A stretch of 64,000 nucleotides of DNA, from assembly GCA_026989655.1 (NCBI GenBank), contig JALSIX010000114.1:62001-126000 (forward strand), read 5' to 3'. The position numbers and the translations under genes are program-made. Of this stretch, positions 8,501-15,380 are shown piece after piece (position 1 is the first letter of the stretch; every line of letters starts with the position of its first letter). Below the pieces are notes generated by a model, which saw only the letters and a program-made list of their open reading frames with translations, did no database searches and was not told the origin of the DNA. The DNA comes from Caldilineaceae bacterium (lineage in GTDB: Bacteria; Chloroflexota; Anaerolineae; Caldilineales; Caldilineaceae).

Positions 8501-11500
8501 GCCTCCACATCCACGAACAGGCAGGCTACGCCTGGGGAATGAGCGTCGCCTACACGAACCTGGGCAACCTCTACTGGAGCATGGGCCAGTGGACCGCAGC
8601 CACCGAGGCCTACGCCCGGGCCGCCCAGATCCAGGCGGACAACGGCTTCATGGCCGAACAGACCATCAGCCTGCGCAACCTGGGCCACATCCTGATCTTC
8701 CAGGGCAAGTACGACGAGGCCCGCCAGGCCCTCCTGCAGACCCTGACCCTGTGCGAGGCCCAGGACAACCGCTACGGCCTGCTGTTGAGCCACCTGGCCC
8801 TGGCCGCCCTGGCCGCGGAGCAGGACGACCGGGAGGAACTGGCCTACCAGTTGGAGCAGGCCCGGAAGTACGCGGACCTGGCCGACCTCCAGCACCAGGT
8901 GGAGATGACCATGTACACCGGCCGCCTCTGCCAGCTGGACGGCCGCTACGCCGAGGCAGAGCCCCTGCTGCTGGAGGCCCGCCAGAAGGCCGAGGAGGCC
9001 AACCTCCAGGAGGTCCTCATCGAGGGCGAGTACGCCCTGGGCCTCCTCTATGGGGCCCAAGGTCGCCTGGCCACCGCGGAGTACTGCCTCCAGCGGAGCG
9101 CGGAGCTGGCCGGAGAACGGGGCAACACCGAACGGCAGGCCAAGGCCCTGATGGAGCTGGCCCACCTCCTCTTCCGCCACAGCCGCTCCGGAGACCAGGA
9201 TCCCCAGATCCTGTTGGAGAAGGCCACCGTGCTGCTGGACAAGGCCACCCACCTCTTCCAGGAGGCCCGCATCGAACACCGGCTGGCCCAGTGTCAGGAG
9301 CTCCGAGGGGCCATCCAGCGGGCCTCCCAACGCCTGGCCCAGCTCTCCGAAGGAGGGCCGACCTACCCCCTGGACCTGATGGACGGCCACGGGCTGGCCG
9401 AGAGCCGACGGGTGCCGGTCACCGTGGCCTGGCTGGACCTGCGGGTGGCCGCGGAGGAGCCCGACGAGGAGTGGGCCTTCGAGGAGCTCACCACCCTCCT
9501 CTCCCTGGCCCACACCGTCATCCAGGAGCTGGGCGGGCACCTGGTCCGCCAGACCCAGGGGGTGCTGCTGGTCTTCGGCGTCCCCGCGGTCCGGGAGGAC
9601 GACGTGCCCCAGGCCGCAGAGGCCGCGCTCCGGATCCTGGAGGAGCTGGCCCAGCCGGAACGGTTCCGGGTCTACCAGGTGGCGGCCGGGCTCAGCAGCG
9701 GCCCGGCCATCTGTACCACCTGGGAACCGGACCACCACGAACGGCTGGTGGTCAGCGGCCCCTCGGTGGACCAGGCCCGGGAGCTGGCCCAACAGGCCCC
9801 GGCAGGCCAGCTCTGGGTCACCCAGGCCGCGGCAGACCGCATGCGCCATGCCTTTGTCCTGGCGCCCATCGCGGCGAAGGCAGAGGACCGGGACACCCGG
9901 ATCTACCGGGTGAGCGCCCGACAGGCCCGGCCCGGAAGCCCCCGAGGGCTGGAACGGGGCGTGCGCATGGTGGGCCGGGAGGAACTCCTGGAGGCCATGC
10001 TGGAGTTCACCCGGACCGTCCGCCAGGGCCGAGGCGGTGTCCTCTGGGTGGAAGGGGACGCGGGCATCGGCAAGAGCCGCCTGCTCCGGGAGTACGCAGC
10101 CCGACTGGCCCAGGAGGGCACCGTCTTCTGGACCGGCGCGTGCAGCGCGCGCAGCCGTTCCCAGGCCTTCTTCCTCTTCACCCAGATCTTCGCCTCCGCC
10201 TTCGACTTCACCCCGGGAGACAGCCTGGAGACCCGACGGGCCAAGCTCCACAGCCGAGTGGAGGCCCTGGGGCTGGACGTGGGCTCCATGCGCCCCTACC
10301 TGGACCTGCTGTGTGGGCTCCCCCTGGGGATGGAGGAGATCCGGCGGCTGGAACGGTTGGCACCGGAGCAGCTCCGCCAGCAGATCTTCACCGCGGCCCG
10401 GGCCGCCCTGGGCGGCCAGGTGGCCCAGGGGCCCCTGGTCCTCCTCATCGACGACCTCCACTGGGTGGACCCGGTGTCCGCCAACCTCCTCCTCTCCCTG
10501 GCCTCCCTGATCCTCTCGGCCCCGGTCCTGTTCGTCCTGGCGACCCGGCCGGGCATCGACGAGGACGGCCCGGAGGAGGTCCAACTCCTGCGCCAGCGTT
10601 TTGCGGACTTCAGCCTCTTCCTGGACGTGACCCAGCTCTCCCCCGAGGAGTCCCTGGATCTCCTGCAGGCCCTGCTGGGGGAGGAGCCTGTGGACACCGA
10701 GCTGGCCCAGTTCGTGCTGGCCCGCAGCCAGGGCAACCCCTACTTCGTGGAGGAGTTCGTCCGCTTCCTCATGGAACGGGATCTCCTCCACCGCACCGAG
10801 CAGGGCTGGGCCCTGGCCACCCCGCCCGAGCAGGTGATGGACACCTGGCCCACCAGCCTGGAGGCCCTCATCCGCTCCCGGCTGGACGTCCTGCCCGCGG
10901 TCCAGCGCCAGCTCGTCCAATACGCCGCGGTCCTGGCCCGCCCCTTCAAGGCCACCCTGATGACCCGGCTGCTCCAACGCCCCCAGATCGAGGAGGTCCT
11001 GGCCAGCCTGGTCCGGCGCAAGGTGCTGCGCTACCAGGTGGAGGGCCGACACTGGTACTTCGGCCACCACCTGACCCAGATGGTCGTCTACAGTGGGCTG
11101 CTGCGGGTCCACCGCCAGGCCCTCCACCTGGACATCGCCCAGACCCTGGAGGAGATGGCCCAGGAGGGGAACACGCCCCCTGTGCTGGAGGAACTGGCCC
11201 ACCACTTCCAGGAGGCCGGCTACATGGCCAAGGCCCTGGACTACTGGGTCCAGGCCGGGGAAGAGGCCATGGGCCAGTACGCGGTGGAGGCCGCCCTGGA
11301 CCACTTCGAACGGGCCTACGCCATCATCCAGCAGGAGATCCTCCAGGTCTCCACCGATCTCCGGCGGCGGGTGGCCATGGGCCTGGCCGAGGCCTATCGC
11401 TACCGGGGCAAGCTGGAGAAAGCGGCCCAGATCCTCCAACAGGCCCTGGAGGTCCTGCCCGCCGCAGAGCTCAGCCCGGCCCAGCGGGCCGGGCTCTACC

Positions 11501-12609
11501 GGCTGCTGGGCGACATCGTGCGCCGCCAGGGGCAGCCCGAGAAGGCCTACGACGCCTTTCGCCAGGCCCTGGTGCTCCTGGAGGAGCCCGAGACCCAGGA
11601 AGGCCAGGCCGAGGCGGCCCGGGCCCTCCAGGGTTTGGCCTTCACCCACTTCCAGCGGGGCCAGTTGGACAAGGCCTTCCAGGTGGCACAGCTGGGGCTG
11701 GAATATGCCCGTCGGGCCCAGGAACCCATCATCGAGGCCGGGAGCGAGAACCTGTTGGGCGGCATCGCCTACGCGCAGGGGAACTGGCAGGAGACCATTG
11801 CCCACGTGGACCGGGCCTACCAGCTCTACGAGGCCGAGAACGACCTCAACGGCATGGCCGCGGCCCTCAGCAACCTGGCCATCCTGATGGCCGAACAGGG
11901 CGACCGGGACCGGGCTCGGCTCTACTTCCGCCACAGCCTGGAGCTGCGGGAGAAGATCGGCGACCTGGAGGGGGTGGCCCTCACCCACAACAACCTGGGC
12001 TGGCTGGAGCGGCTCAGCGGCCACTTCGAGCGGGCCCGCTTCCACTTCGAACGGGGGCGCAGCCTCAGCGAGTCCCTGCGCTTTCCCTTCCACCTGGCCA
12101 CCGCCCTGCTGGCCCTGGGCGAGCTCCACCTGGCCCAGGGCCAGCAGGCCGAGGCCCAGGCCTTCCTGGACCAGGCCACCCGGTGGGCCCAGGAGGCGGA
12201 TGCCCAGGCCCTGTTGGCGGAGATCCACCAGATCCAGGCCCAGGCCGCCCTGGCCCTGGACGACCCGTCCCAGGCCGAACAGTCGGCCCGCTGGGCCATC
12301 CTGCTGGCCGCGGAGACGGGGAACTCCAACCTGGAGGCCGGCGCCTGGCGGATCCTCAGCCAGATCCAGCTCCACCAGGGGAAGCTGGAGGCCGCGGAGC
12401 GCTCCCTGAACATGGCCCAGCAACGGCTGACCGAGCCCCGAGGCCTGGAGGCCGGCCGTATCCTGGTCCAGTCGGCCCGCCTGCACATGGCCCGTCAGGA
12501 GGCAGCCGAGGCTCGCCAGATGCTGGAACGGGCCCGAGAGCTGTTCCAACACCTGGGCACCCGGCCCGACCTGGAGGATGTGGAGGCACTGCTTGTCCAA
12601 CTGGCCTAG
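5506..12609 (+). CDS. Giant zinc-ribbon / cyclase homology / AAA ATPase / TPR protein with duplicated architecture
   Basis: A 2367-residue cytoplasmic signalling protein. Domains in order: three zinc ribbons in the first 85 residues (repeated CxxC pairs, the later two followed by CGHCGA); class III cyclase homology domain 1 (about 155-330); an AAA/STAND ATPase with Walker A GEAGLGKS near 389 and Walker B LVLEDIHW near 521; TPR repeats to about 1280; a second, eroded cyclase-like domain (about 1305-1455); a second ATPase with Walker A GDAGIGKS (about 1517-1524) and Walker B LLIDDLHW (about 1646); and a second TPR array to the end. Cyclase domain 1 has Gln166 and Asn213 where the two metal-binding Asp belong, but keeps Lys209, Asn290 and Arg294 (Thr283 suggests subclass IIIb). 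Domain 2 keeps one Asp (1311) but has Gln1351, Asp1422 and Glu1426 elsewhere. Alone, neither should be a normal cyclase. The start is ATG 5506; ATG 5521 is an alternative. The next gene, 40 bp downstream, encodes a close relative. Confidence 0.9.
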   Translation: MTSTGMPCPSCNHINAPEMRFCVACGTALPRLCPSCGHPVPEAHRFCGHCGASLEPPLACSQCGQPVPLGHRFCGHCGAPVAPEPPAPSGTSTPAPSPPEAVEPVPASELPASSPGNGHFLTLSERHEEMLRGLRGLMPPTLAEKIRESAGEIRGQRREVTVLFLQLSEHPVEEATSLDLDQETVYWILDQAMRRLVEVIYKYEGTVDKFMGNGLMALFGAPVTHEDDPQRAVRTAQEIHQTLELLSDQLAPEHGLRLKARIGINTGEVVAGRVGNSLHMEYTVIGDTVNLAARLQDAAQPGTTLVSLVTYRYTRRTFHFAALAPIQVKGKPEPVRTFRVLAVREGPGQVRGLPGLEIPMVGRRDKLALLEAALENTLRTGRSHYALISGEAGLGKSRLVQEFLAQIQGRPINVHVAACLAYARSTPYFVLGALIRQLAQIAEGEPAHVQQRQVEKYLDEVGLPSAELMPYLLVTMGQEGPHGDIAERMANLTAEVLQRQIFRAVAQVLRAEAQVAPTVLVLEDIHWLDPASRAFFTEFLEISSDLPMLTILVSREYERSTVARPLLAVLVDRDERFTDIRLDALSEEEARQLVICLLERAGLERPGLADRIVQRAEGNPFYIEEIVRMLLEKAEFGPAEERTNGLQGAVVDPGTQVEETLRAVPGNLRGLILARFDALPEASKAIVQRAAVLGRSFPVELLQRLTSLSLEELTQHLDELVQRQFLVREPFSNGLGYAFRHILILEAIYGTLLKRDRRELHYQVALVLEHEPFLPKDNQIEALAYHYLQSHHPERARPYLLQAAQRSMQRSAYESAVQLFEQLFMFYEQEPEDFDPVYVQTLVGMGQALKLSGSYEEALVHLSTVSAYLDRYPIGPETASEQVDLYLEARCELGDVLQRRGDFLTATEHLDEALAVAQKHRRTGSPIWFTLVERKAWVDFRRGNLDSATRLAREAIQALEAMERPGLPPIVLANLYNTLGGAAWQQGNLHEAISYVRGSLHIHEQAGYAWGMSVAYTNLGNLYWSMGQWTAATEAYARAAQIQADNGFMAEQTISLRNLGHILIFQGKYDEARQALLQTLTLCEAQDNRYGLLLSHLALAALAAEQDDREELAYQLEQARKYADLADLQHQVEMTMYTGRLCQLDGRYAEAEPLLLEARQKAEEANLQEVLIEGEYALGLLYGAQGRLATAEYCLQRSAELAGERGNTERQAKALMELAHLLFRHSRSGDQDPQILLEKATVLLDKATHLFQEARIEHRLAQCQELRGAIQRASQRLAQLSEGGPTYPLDLMDGHGLAESRRVPVTVAWLDLRVAAEEPDEEWAFEELTTLLSLAHTVIQELGGHLVRQTQGVLLVFGVPAVREDDVPQAAEAALRILEELAQPERFRVYQVAAGLSSGPAICTTWEPDHHERLVVSGPSVDQARELAQQAPAGQLWVTQAAADRMRHAFVLAPIAAKAEDRDTRIYRVSARQARPGSPRGLERGVRMVGREELLEAMLEFTRTVRQGRGGVLWVEGDAGIGKSRLLREYAARLAQEGTVFWTGACSARSRSQAFFLFTQIFASAFDFTPGDSLETRRAKLHSRVEALGLDVGSMRPYLDLLCGLPLGMEEIRRLERLAPEQLRQQIFTAARAALGGQVAQGPLVLLIDDLHWVDPVSANLLLSLASLILSAPVLFVLATRPGIDEDGPEEVQLLRQRFADFSLFLDVTQLSPEESLDLLQALLGEEPVDTELAQFVLARSQGNPYFVEEFVRFLMERDLLHRTEQGWALATPPEQVMDTWPTSLEALIRSRLDVLPAVQRQLVQYAAVLARPFKATLMTRLLQRPQIEEVLASLVRRKVLRYQVEGRHWYFGHHLTQMVVYSGLLRVHRQALHLDIAQTLEEMAQEGNTPPVLEELAHHFQEAGYMAKALDYWVQAGEEAMGQYAVEAALDHFERAYAIIQQEILQVSTDLRRRVAMGLAEAYRYRGKLEKAAQILQQALEVLPAAELSPAQRAGLYRLLGDIVRRQGQPEKAYDAFRQALVLLEEPETQEGQAEAARALQGLAFTHFQRGQLDKAFQVAQLGLEYARRAQEPIIEAGSENLLGGIAYAQGNWQETIAHVDRAYQLYEAENDLNGMAAALSNLAILMAEQGDRDRARLYFRHSLELREKIGDLEGVALTHNNLGWLERLSGHFERARFHFERGRSLSESLRFPFHLATALLALGELHLAQGQQAEAQAFLDQATRWAQEADAQALLAEIHQIQAQAALALDDPSQAEQSARWAILLAAETGNSNLEAGAWRILSQIQLHQGKLEAAERSLNMAQQRLTEPRGLEAGRILVQSARLHMARQEAAEARQMLERARELFQHLGTRPDLEDVEALLVQLA

Positions 12610-12649
12610 ATGTGATATCTTCTGCCCACCGAGGTGACGAGGCCTGCCC

Positions 12650-14773
12650 ATGTCGAACCCTGGCCCGCAGAGCCCGAACGGAAGCCCCATGCCCCAGAAC
12701 GCCACCACCTGCCCCCAATGCGGCACCGTGGCCCCGCCCGGCGCCCGTTTCTGCGGCCACTGTGGCACCCGCCTGCCCACCCGGGCCCTCCTCCCCTCCG
12801 GCCCCCGCCCGGGCCCCACCGGCCTGGAGGAGCTCTCCCCTCCGGGCCCCATCCCCCCGACCTCGGACGGATCCCTGGCCATCCAGGGCGAACGCCGGGA
12901 GATCACGGTGCTGGTGGCCGACGTCTCCAACTTCACCGCGGCCAGCCACCGGATGGACCACGAGGACATCTACATCCTGATCAACGAGGCCATCCGCACC
13001 ATGGTGGACATCGTGTTCCGCTACGAGGGGAGCGTGGAACACTTCACCGGGGACGGGCTCATCGCCCTCTTCGGCGCGCCGGTGGGCCACGAGAACGATC
13101 CGGAGCGGGCAGTCCGGGCTGCGCTGGAGATCCAACAGGCCCTGGAGCTGCTGCGGCTGCGGGCCCTGCAGCGGTACAACTTCGACCTGCGGGTGCGCAT
13201 CGGGATCCACACGGGCTGGGCCATCGTGGGCAAGGTGGGCAACGAGCTCCACACAGAGTACACCGTGGTGGGCGAGAGCATCCAACTGGCCTCCTATCTG
13301 GAGAGCCAGACCGACCCTGGGACGGTGCTGGCCAGCTTCACCACCTATCAGCGCACCCGGCCCATCTTCCACTACCAGCGAGTTCGGCTCTTCGGCCCAC
13401 CGAATGGGCTCCAGGAGCTGGAGACGGCCTTCCGCCCCCTGCGGGTCCGGGAGAAGCCCAGCAACATCCGCGGCCTGCCCGGCATGCAGGTGCCCCTGAT
13501 CGGGCGCGAGGAGGAGCTGGACGAGCTCCGGGCCGGGCTGCAGGAGGTGCTGCGCCACCCCCGACGTACCCGGCTCCTCGCGGTGATCGGCGAGGCAGGC
13601 CTGGGCAAGAGCCGCCTGGTCAACGAGTTCGGCCGATGGGCCGAGCAGCGAGGCGTGCCGGTCTTCGAGGGCGCGTGTCTGGCCTACGGCCGCTCCAGCC
13701 CCTACTGGATGGTCCGAGACCTGGTCCGCCGGCTGGCCGGCCTCGACGAGGGCCTGACCGGCGATGCCCAGGTGCGGGAGCTGGGGGACTGGCTCCACAG
13801 CCTGCCCATCGACCACGACGCGGACGTGGTGCTGCCCTACCTGTTGATGGCCATGGGGCTGGAGGCCTACGCCCCCCAGCTCTGCCGGCCCCTGAACCTG
13901 CTGGAGAGGGGGATGCTCCAGCAACGGATCCACGTGATGCTGCGCCACGTGCTCTGGGCCATCCTGCGAGAGCCCGCGGTCCTGGTGTTGGAGGACCTCC
14001 ACTGGATCGACGCGCCCTCCCTCCGCTTCCTGGAGTACTTCCTGCGCACCACCCAGAACCTGCCCCTCCTGATCATCCTGGTCACCCGGGACTACGAACC
14101 CCACACCCAGGTAGGGCAGCTCCTGACCGTGGCCGAGACCCTGCCCGGCTGGCTGCCCCCCATCCACCTCCAGGCCCTCTCCGAGGAACAGAGCCACCAC
14201 TTCCTCCAGCAGCTCGTCCCCGGCCAGAGCCCCCTGCTCCAGAAGGTGCGGGAGGAGATCGCGGCCCAGGCCGAGGGGAACCCCTTCTACATCGAGGAGA
14301 TCGTGCGCATGCTGCTCGACCAGGAAGGCCTGGTCTTCCGGGAAGAGGGGCTGGACGCGGTGGAACAGGCCCTCACCCTGATCCACGAGGTCCCCGGCAC
14401 CCTGGCCGGGCTGATCCTGGCCCGCTTCGACCGGCTGCCCCCGGCCCTGCGGCGCACCCTCCAGCAGGCGGCCGTGCTGGGCCGCTCCTTCCCCCTGCGG
14501 CTGTTCCAAGCCCTGCGCCCCGGCGAGGCCGAGAAGGTGCGCCAGGAGCTGGACGCCCTGGTGGAACGCCACTTCCTGCAGCAGGAGTCCTTCGGCCCCG
14601 AGCCCGGCTACGCGTTCCGCCACACCCTGATCCAGAGCGCCATCTACCACACGCTCCTCCGCCGAGATCAACAGCGCCTGCACCAGATGGTGGCCCAGGC
14701 CATCGAGACCATCGCGCCCGAGGAACGACAGAGCTGGCAGGCCCTCCTGGCCCACCACCGTCAGAAGCTCTGA
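12650..14773 (+). CDS. Zinc-ribbon / cyclase homology / AAA ATPase protein (no TPR), paralog of the upstream gene
   Basis: A 707-residue protein that repeats the first half of its upstream neighbour: one zinc ribbon (CPQCG...CGHCG, residues 21-44), a class III cyclase domain (about 80-255) and an AAA/STAND ATPase with Walker A GEAGLGKS near 313-320 and Walker B LVLEDLHW near 445. It ends just where the TPR array begins in the neighbour. The cyclase domain retains both metal-binding Asp (Asp91 in VLVADVSNF, Asp135 in FTGDGL) but has His131 for the substrate Lys, Gln212 for the catalytic Asn and Tyr216 for the transition-state Arg. This is the reverse of the losses in domain 1 of the upstream protein. 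The sequence after the TGA is AT-rich non-coding DNA with no TPR remnant, so the short C terminus looks like a stable form and not a recent nonsense mutation. The start ATG 12650 lies 40 bp after the upstream stop; ATG 12689 is an alternative. Confidence 0.88.
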   Translation: MSNPGPQSPNGSPMPQNATTCPQCGTVAPPGARFCGHCGTRLPTRALLPSGPRPGPTGLEELSPPGPIPPTSDGSLAIQGERREITVLVADVSNFTAASHRMDHEDIYILINEAIRTMVDIVFRYEGSVEHFTGDGLIALFGAPVGHENDPERAVRAALEIQQALELLRLRALQRYNFDLRVRIGIHTGWAIVGKVGNELHTEYTVVGESIQLASYLESQTDPGTVLASFTTYQRTRPIFHYQRVRLFGPPNGLQELETAFRPLRVREKPSNIRGLPGMQVPLIGREEELDELRAGLQEVLRHPRRTRLLAVIGEAGLGKSRLVNEFGRWAEQRGVPVFEGACLAYGRSSPYWMVRDLVRRLAGLDEGLTGDAQVRELGDWLHSLPIDHDADVVLPYLLMAMGLEAYAPQLCRPLNLLERGMLQQRIHVMLRHVLWAILREPAVLVLEDLHWIDAPSLRFLEYFLRTTQNLPLLIILVTRDYEPHTQVGQLLTVAETLPGWLPPIHLQALSEEQSHHFLQQLVPGQSPLLQKVREEIAAQAEGNPFYIEEIVRMLLDQEGLVFREEGLDAVEQALTLIHEVPGTLAGLILARFDRLPPALRRTLQQAAVLGRSFPLRLFQALRPGEAEKVRQELDALVERHFLQQESFGPEPGYAFRHTLIQSAIYHTLLRRDQQRLHQMVAQAIETIAPEERQSWQALLAHHRQKL

Positions 14774-14789
14774 TGTAGGCCTTACCCAA

Positions 14790-14846
14790 CCTTACGTAAG
14801 GGCCAAATATACGCCATTTGGCGTAGGAATTTGGTACTTTTGGCGT
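14790..14846. promoter_or_regulatory. Cluster of palindromes and TTTGGCGT direct repeats (candidate operator)
   Basis: This AT-rich stretch lies between the AAA protein and the secreted-peptide gene. It contains a 12-bp perfect palindrome CCTTACGTAAGG (14790-14801), an inverted repeat GCCAAAT/ATTTGGC (14802-14808 and 14816-14822), a second nested one TACGCCA/TGGCGTA (14810-14816 and 14819-14825), and TTTGGCGT twice exactly 22 bp apart (14817-14824 and 14839-14846), with a variant TTTGGTAC between. Two-turn spacing on one DNA face suggests binding of a multimeric regulator. No clear -35/-10 pair was found, although TGATAA at 14867-14872 may be a -10. Confidence 0.5.
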
Positions 14847-14987
14847 TCCCCAACTCCTCCACTTTCTGATAAAGTAACAGCCACAAGTGGACACCCGACA
14901 AAACCGTAATCTCTTGTCGGTTCGGTGCTCCGCTTGTCCTACCCACCATCTTCTCTCAACCGTTCCAACCTACTCAGGAGGTCCAAG

Positions 14988-15185
14988 ATGAACCTGTCTC
15001 GTCTCGTGGTGATCGTCTCGCTGGTGTTGCTGCTGGTGGTGGCTCCGGCCCTGGCCGTGGGCTTCGGCGTCTCGCTCCCCGAGCTGGGCGCGGACAACGC
15101 CATCGCGGGCATCCTCTGGGCCGGTGACTGCGGCAGCAACCCCCTCGGCGGCAACTGCGTCGACGGCATCCTCTGGGCCGGGTAA
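14988..15185 (+). CDS. Small secreted peptide with duplicated GILWAG motif
   Basis: A 65-residue protein with a strong AGGAGG ribosome site ending 6 bases before its ATG. Residues 1-23 form a classical signal peptide (basic Arg5, a hydrophobic core from 6 to 18, cleavage after ALA at 21-23). The predicted mature peptide has 42 residues, carries GILWAG at 41-46 and again at the very C terminus (60-65), and has two cysteines, Cys48 and Cys57, between them that could form a disulfide. The motif is also duplicated in DNA as a 17-bp perfect repeat 57 bp apart. It resembles the ILWGD-type tandem motifs I recall from tails of some secreted bacterial proteases, but no family is identified. It stands alone between a structured upstream region and a strong hairpin, just after the cyclase/AAA genes. 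A secreted signal or structural peptide is possible; the function is unknown. Confidence 0.72.
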   Translation: MNLSRLVVIVSLVLLLVVAPALAVGFGVSLPELGADNAIAGILWAGDCGSNPLGGNCVDGILWAG

Positions 15186-15301
15186 GCTGGCCTTCGGGCA
15201 CGCCTCCCCAGATCTCCGAGCCACCAGGAGGGAGCATGTCGAAGGTACCGGCCTGTCGAGTCAACTGGAATAGCTGAAGCCGGCCACAGTGCTTCAGAGC
15301 C

Positions 15302-15350
15302 CAGAAAGGGGAAGGCCCGGCGGTTTGTCCACCGGGCCTTCCCCTTTCTG
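15302..15350. terminator. 19-bp perfect hairpin between convergent units
   Basis: The left arm CAGAAAGGGGAAGGCCCGG (15302-15320) pairs perfectly with 15332-15350 around an 11-base loop. It lies between the stop of the peptide gene (plus) and the stop of cheR (minus), the expected place for a bidirectional terminator. Neither side has a proper U-tract, so it may act as an mRNA-end stabiliser or need Rho. Confidence 0.75.
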
Positions 15351-15380
15351 CCGCCCTCTCCTTCCCCCGTTCCAAACCGG

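Noticed and set aside
5482-12969. Very long open frames on the minus strand and in a second plus frame across the giant cyclase/AAA gene
   Set aside because: Same GC-bias effect; they show no domain, while the chosen frame carries zinc ribbons, Walker motifs and TPRs throughout.
12650-14773. The 707-aa protein as a pseudogene truncated by a premature stop
   Set aside because: No TPR-coding remnant follows the stop codon; the DNA turns into AT-rich regulatory sequence at once.
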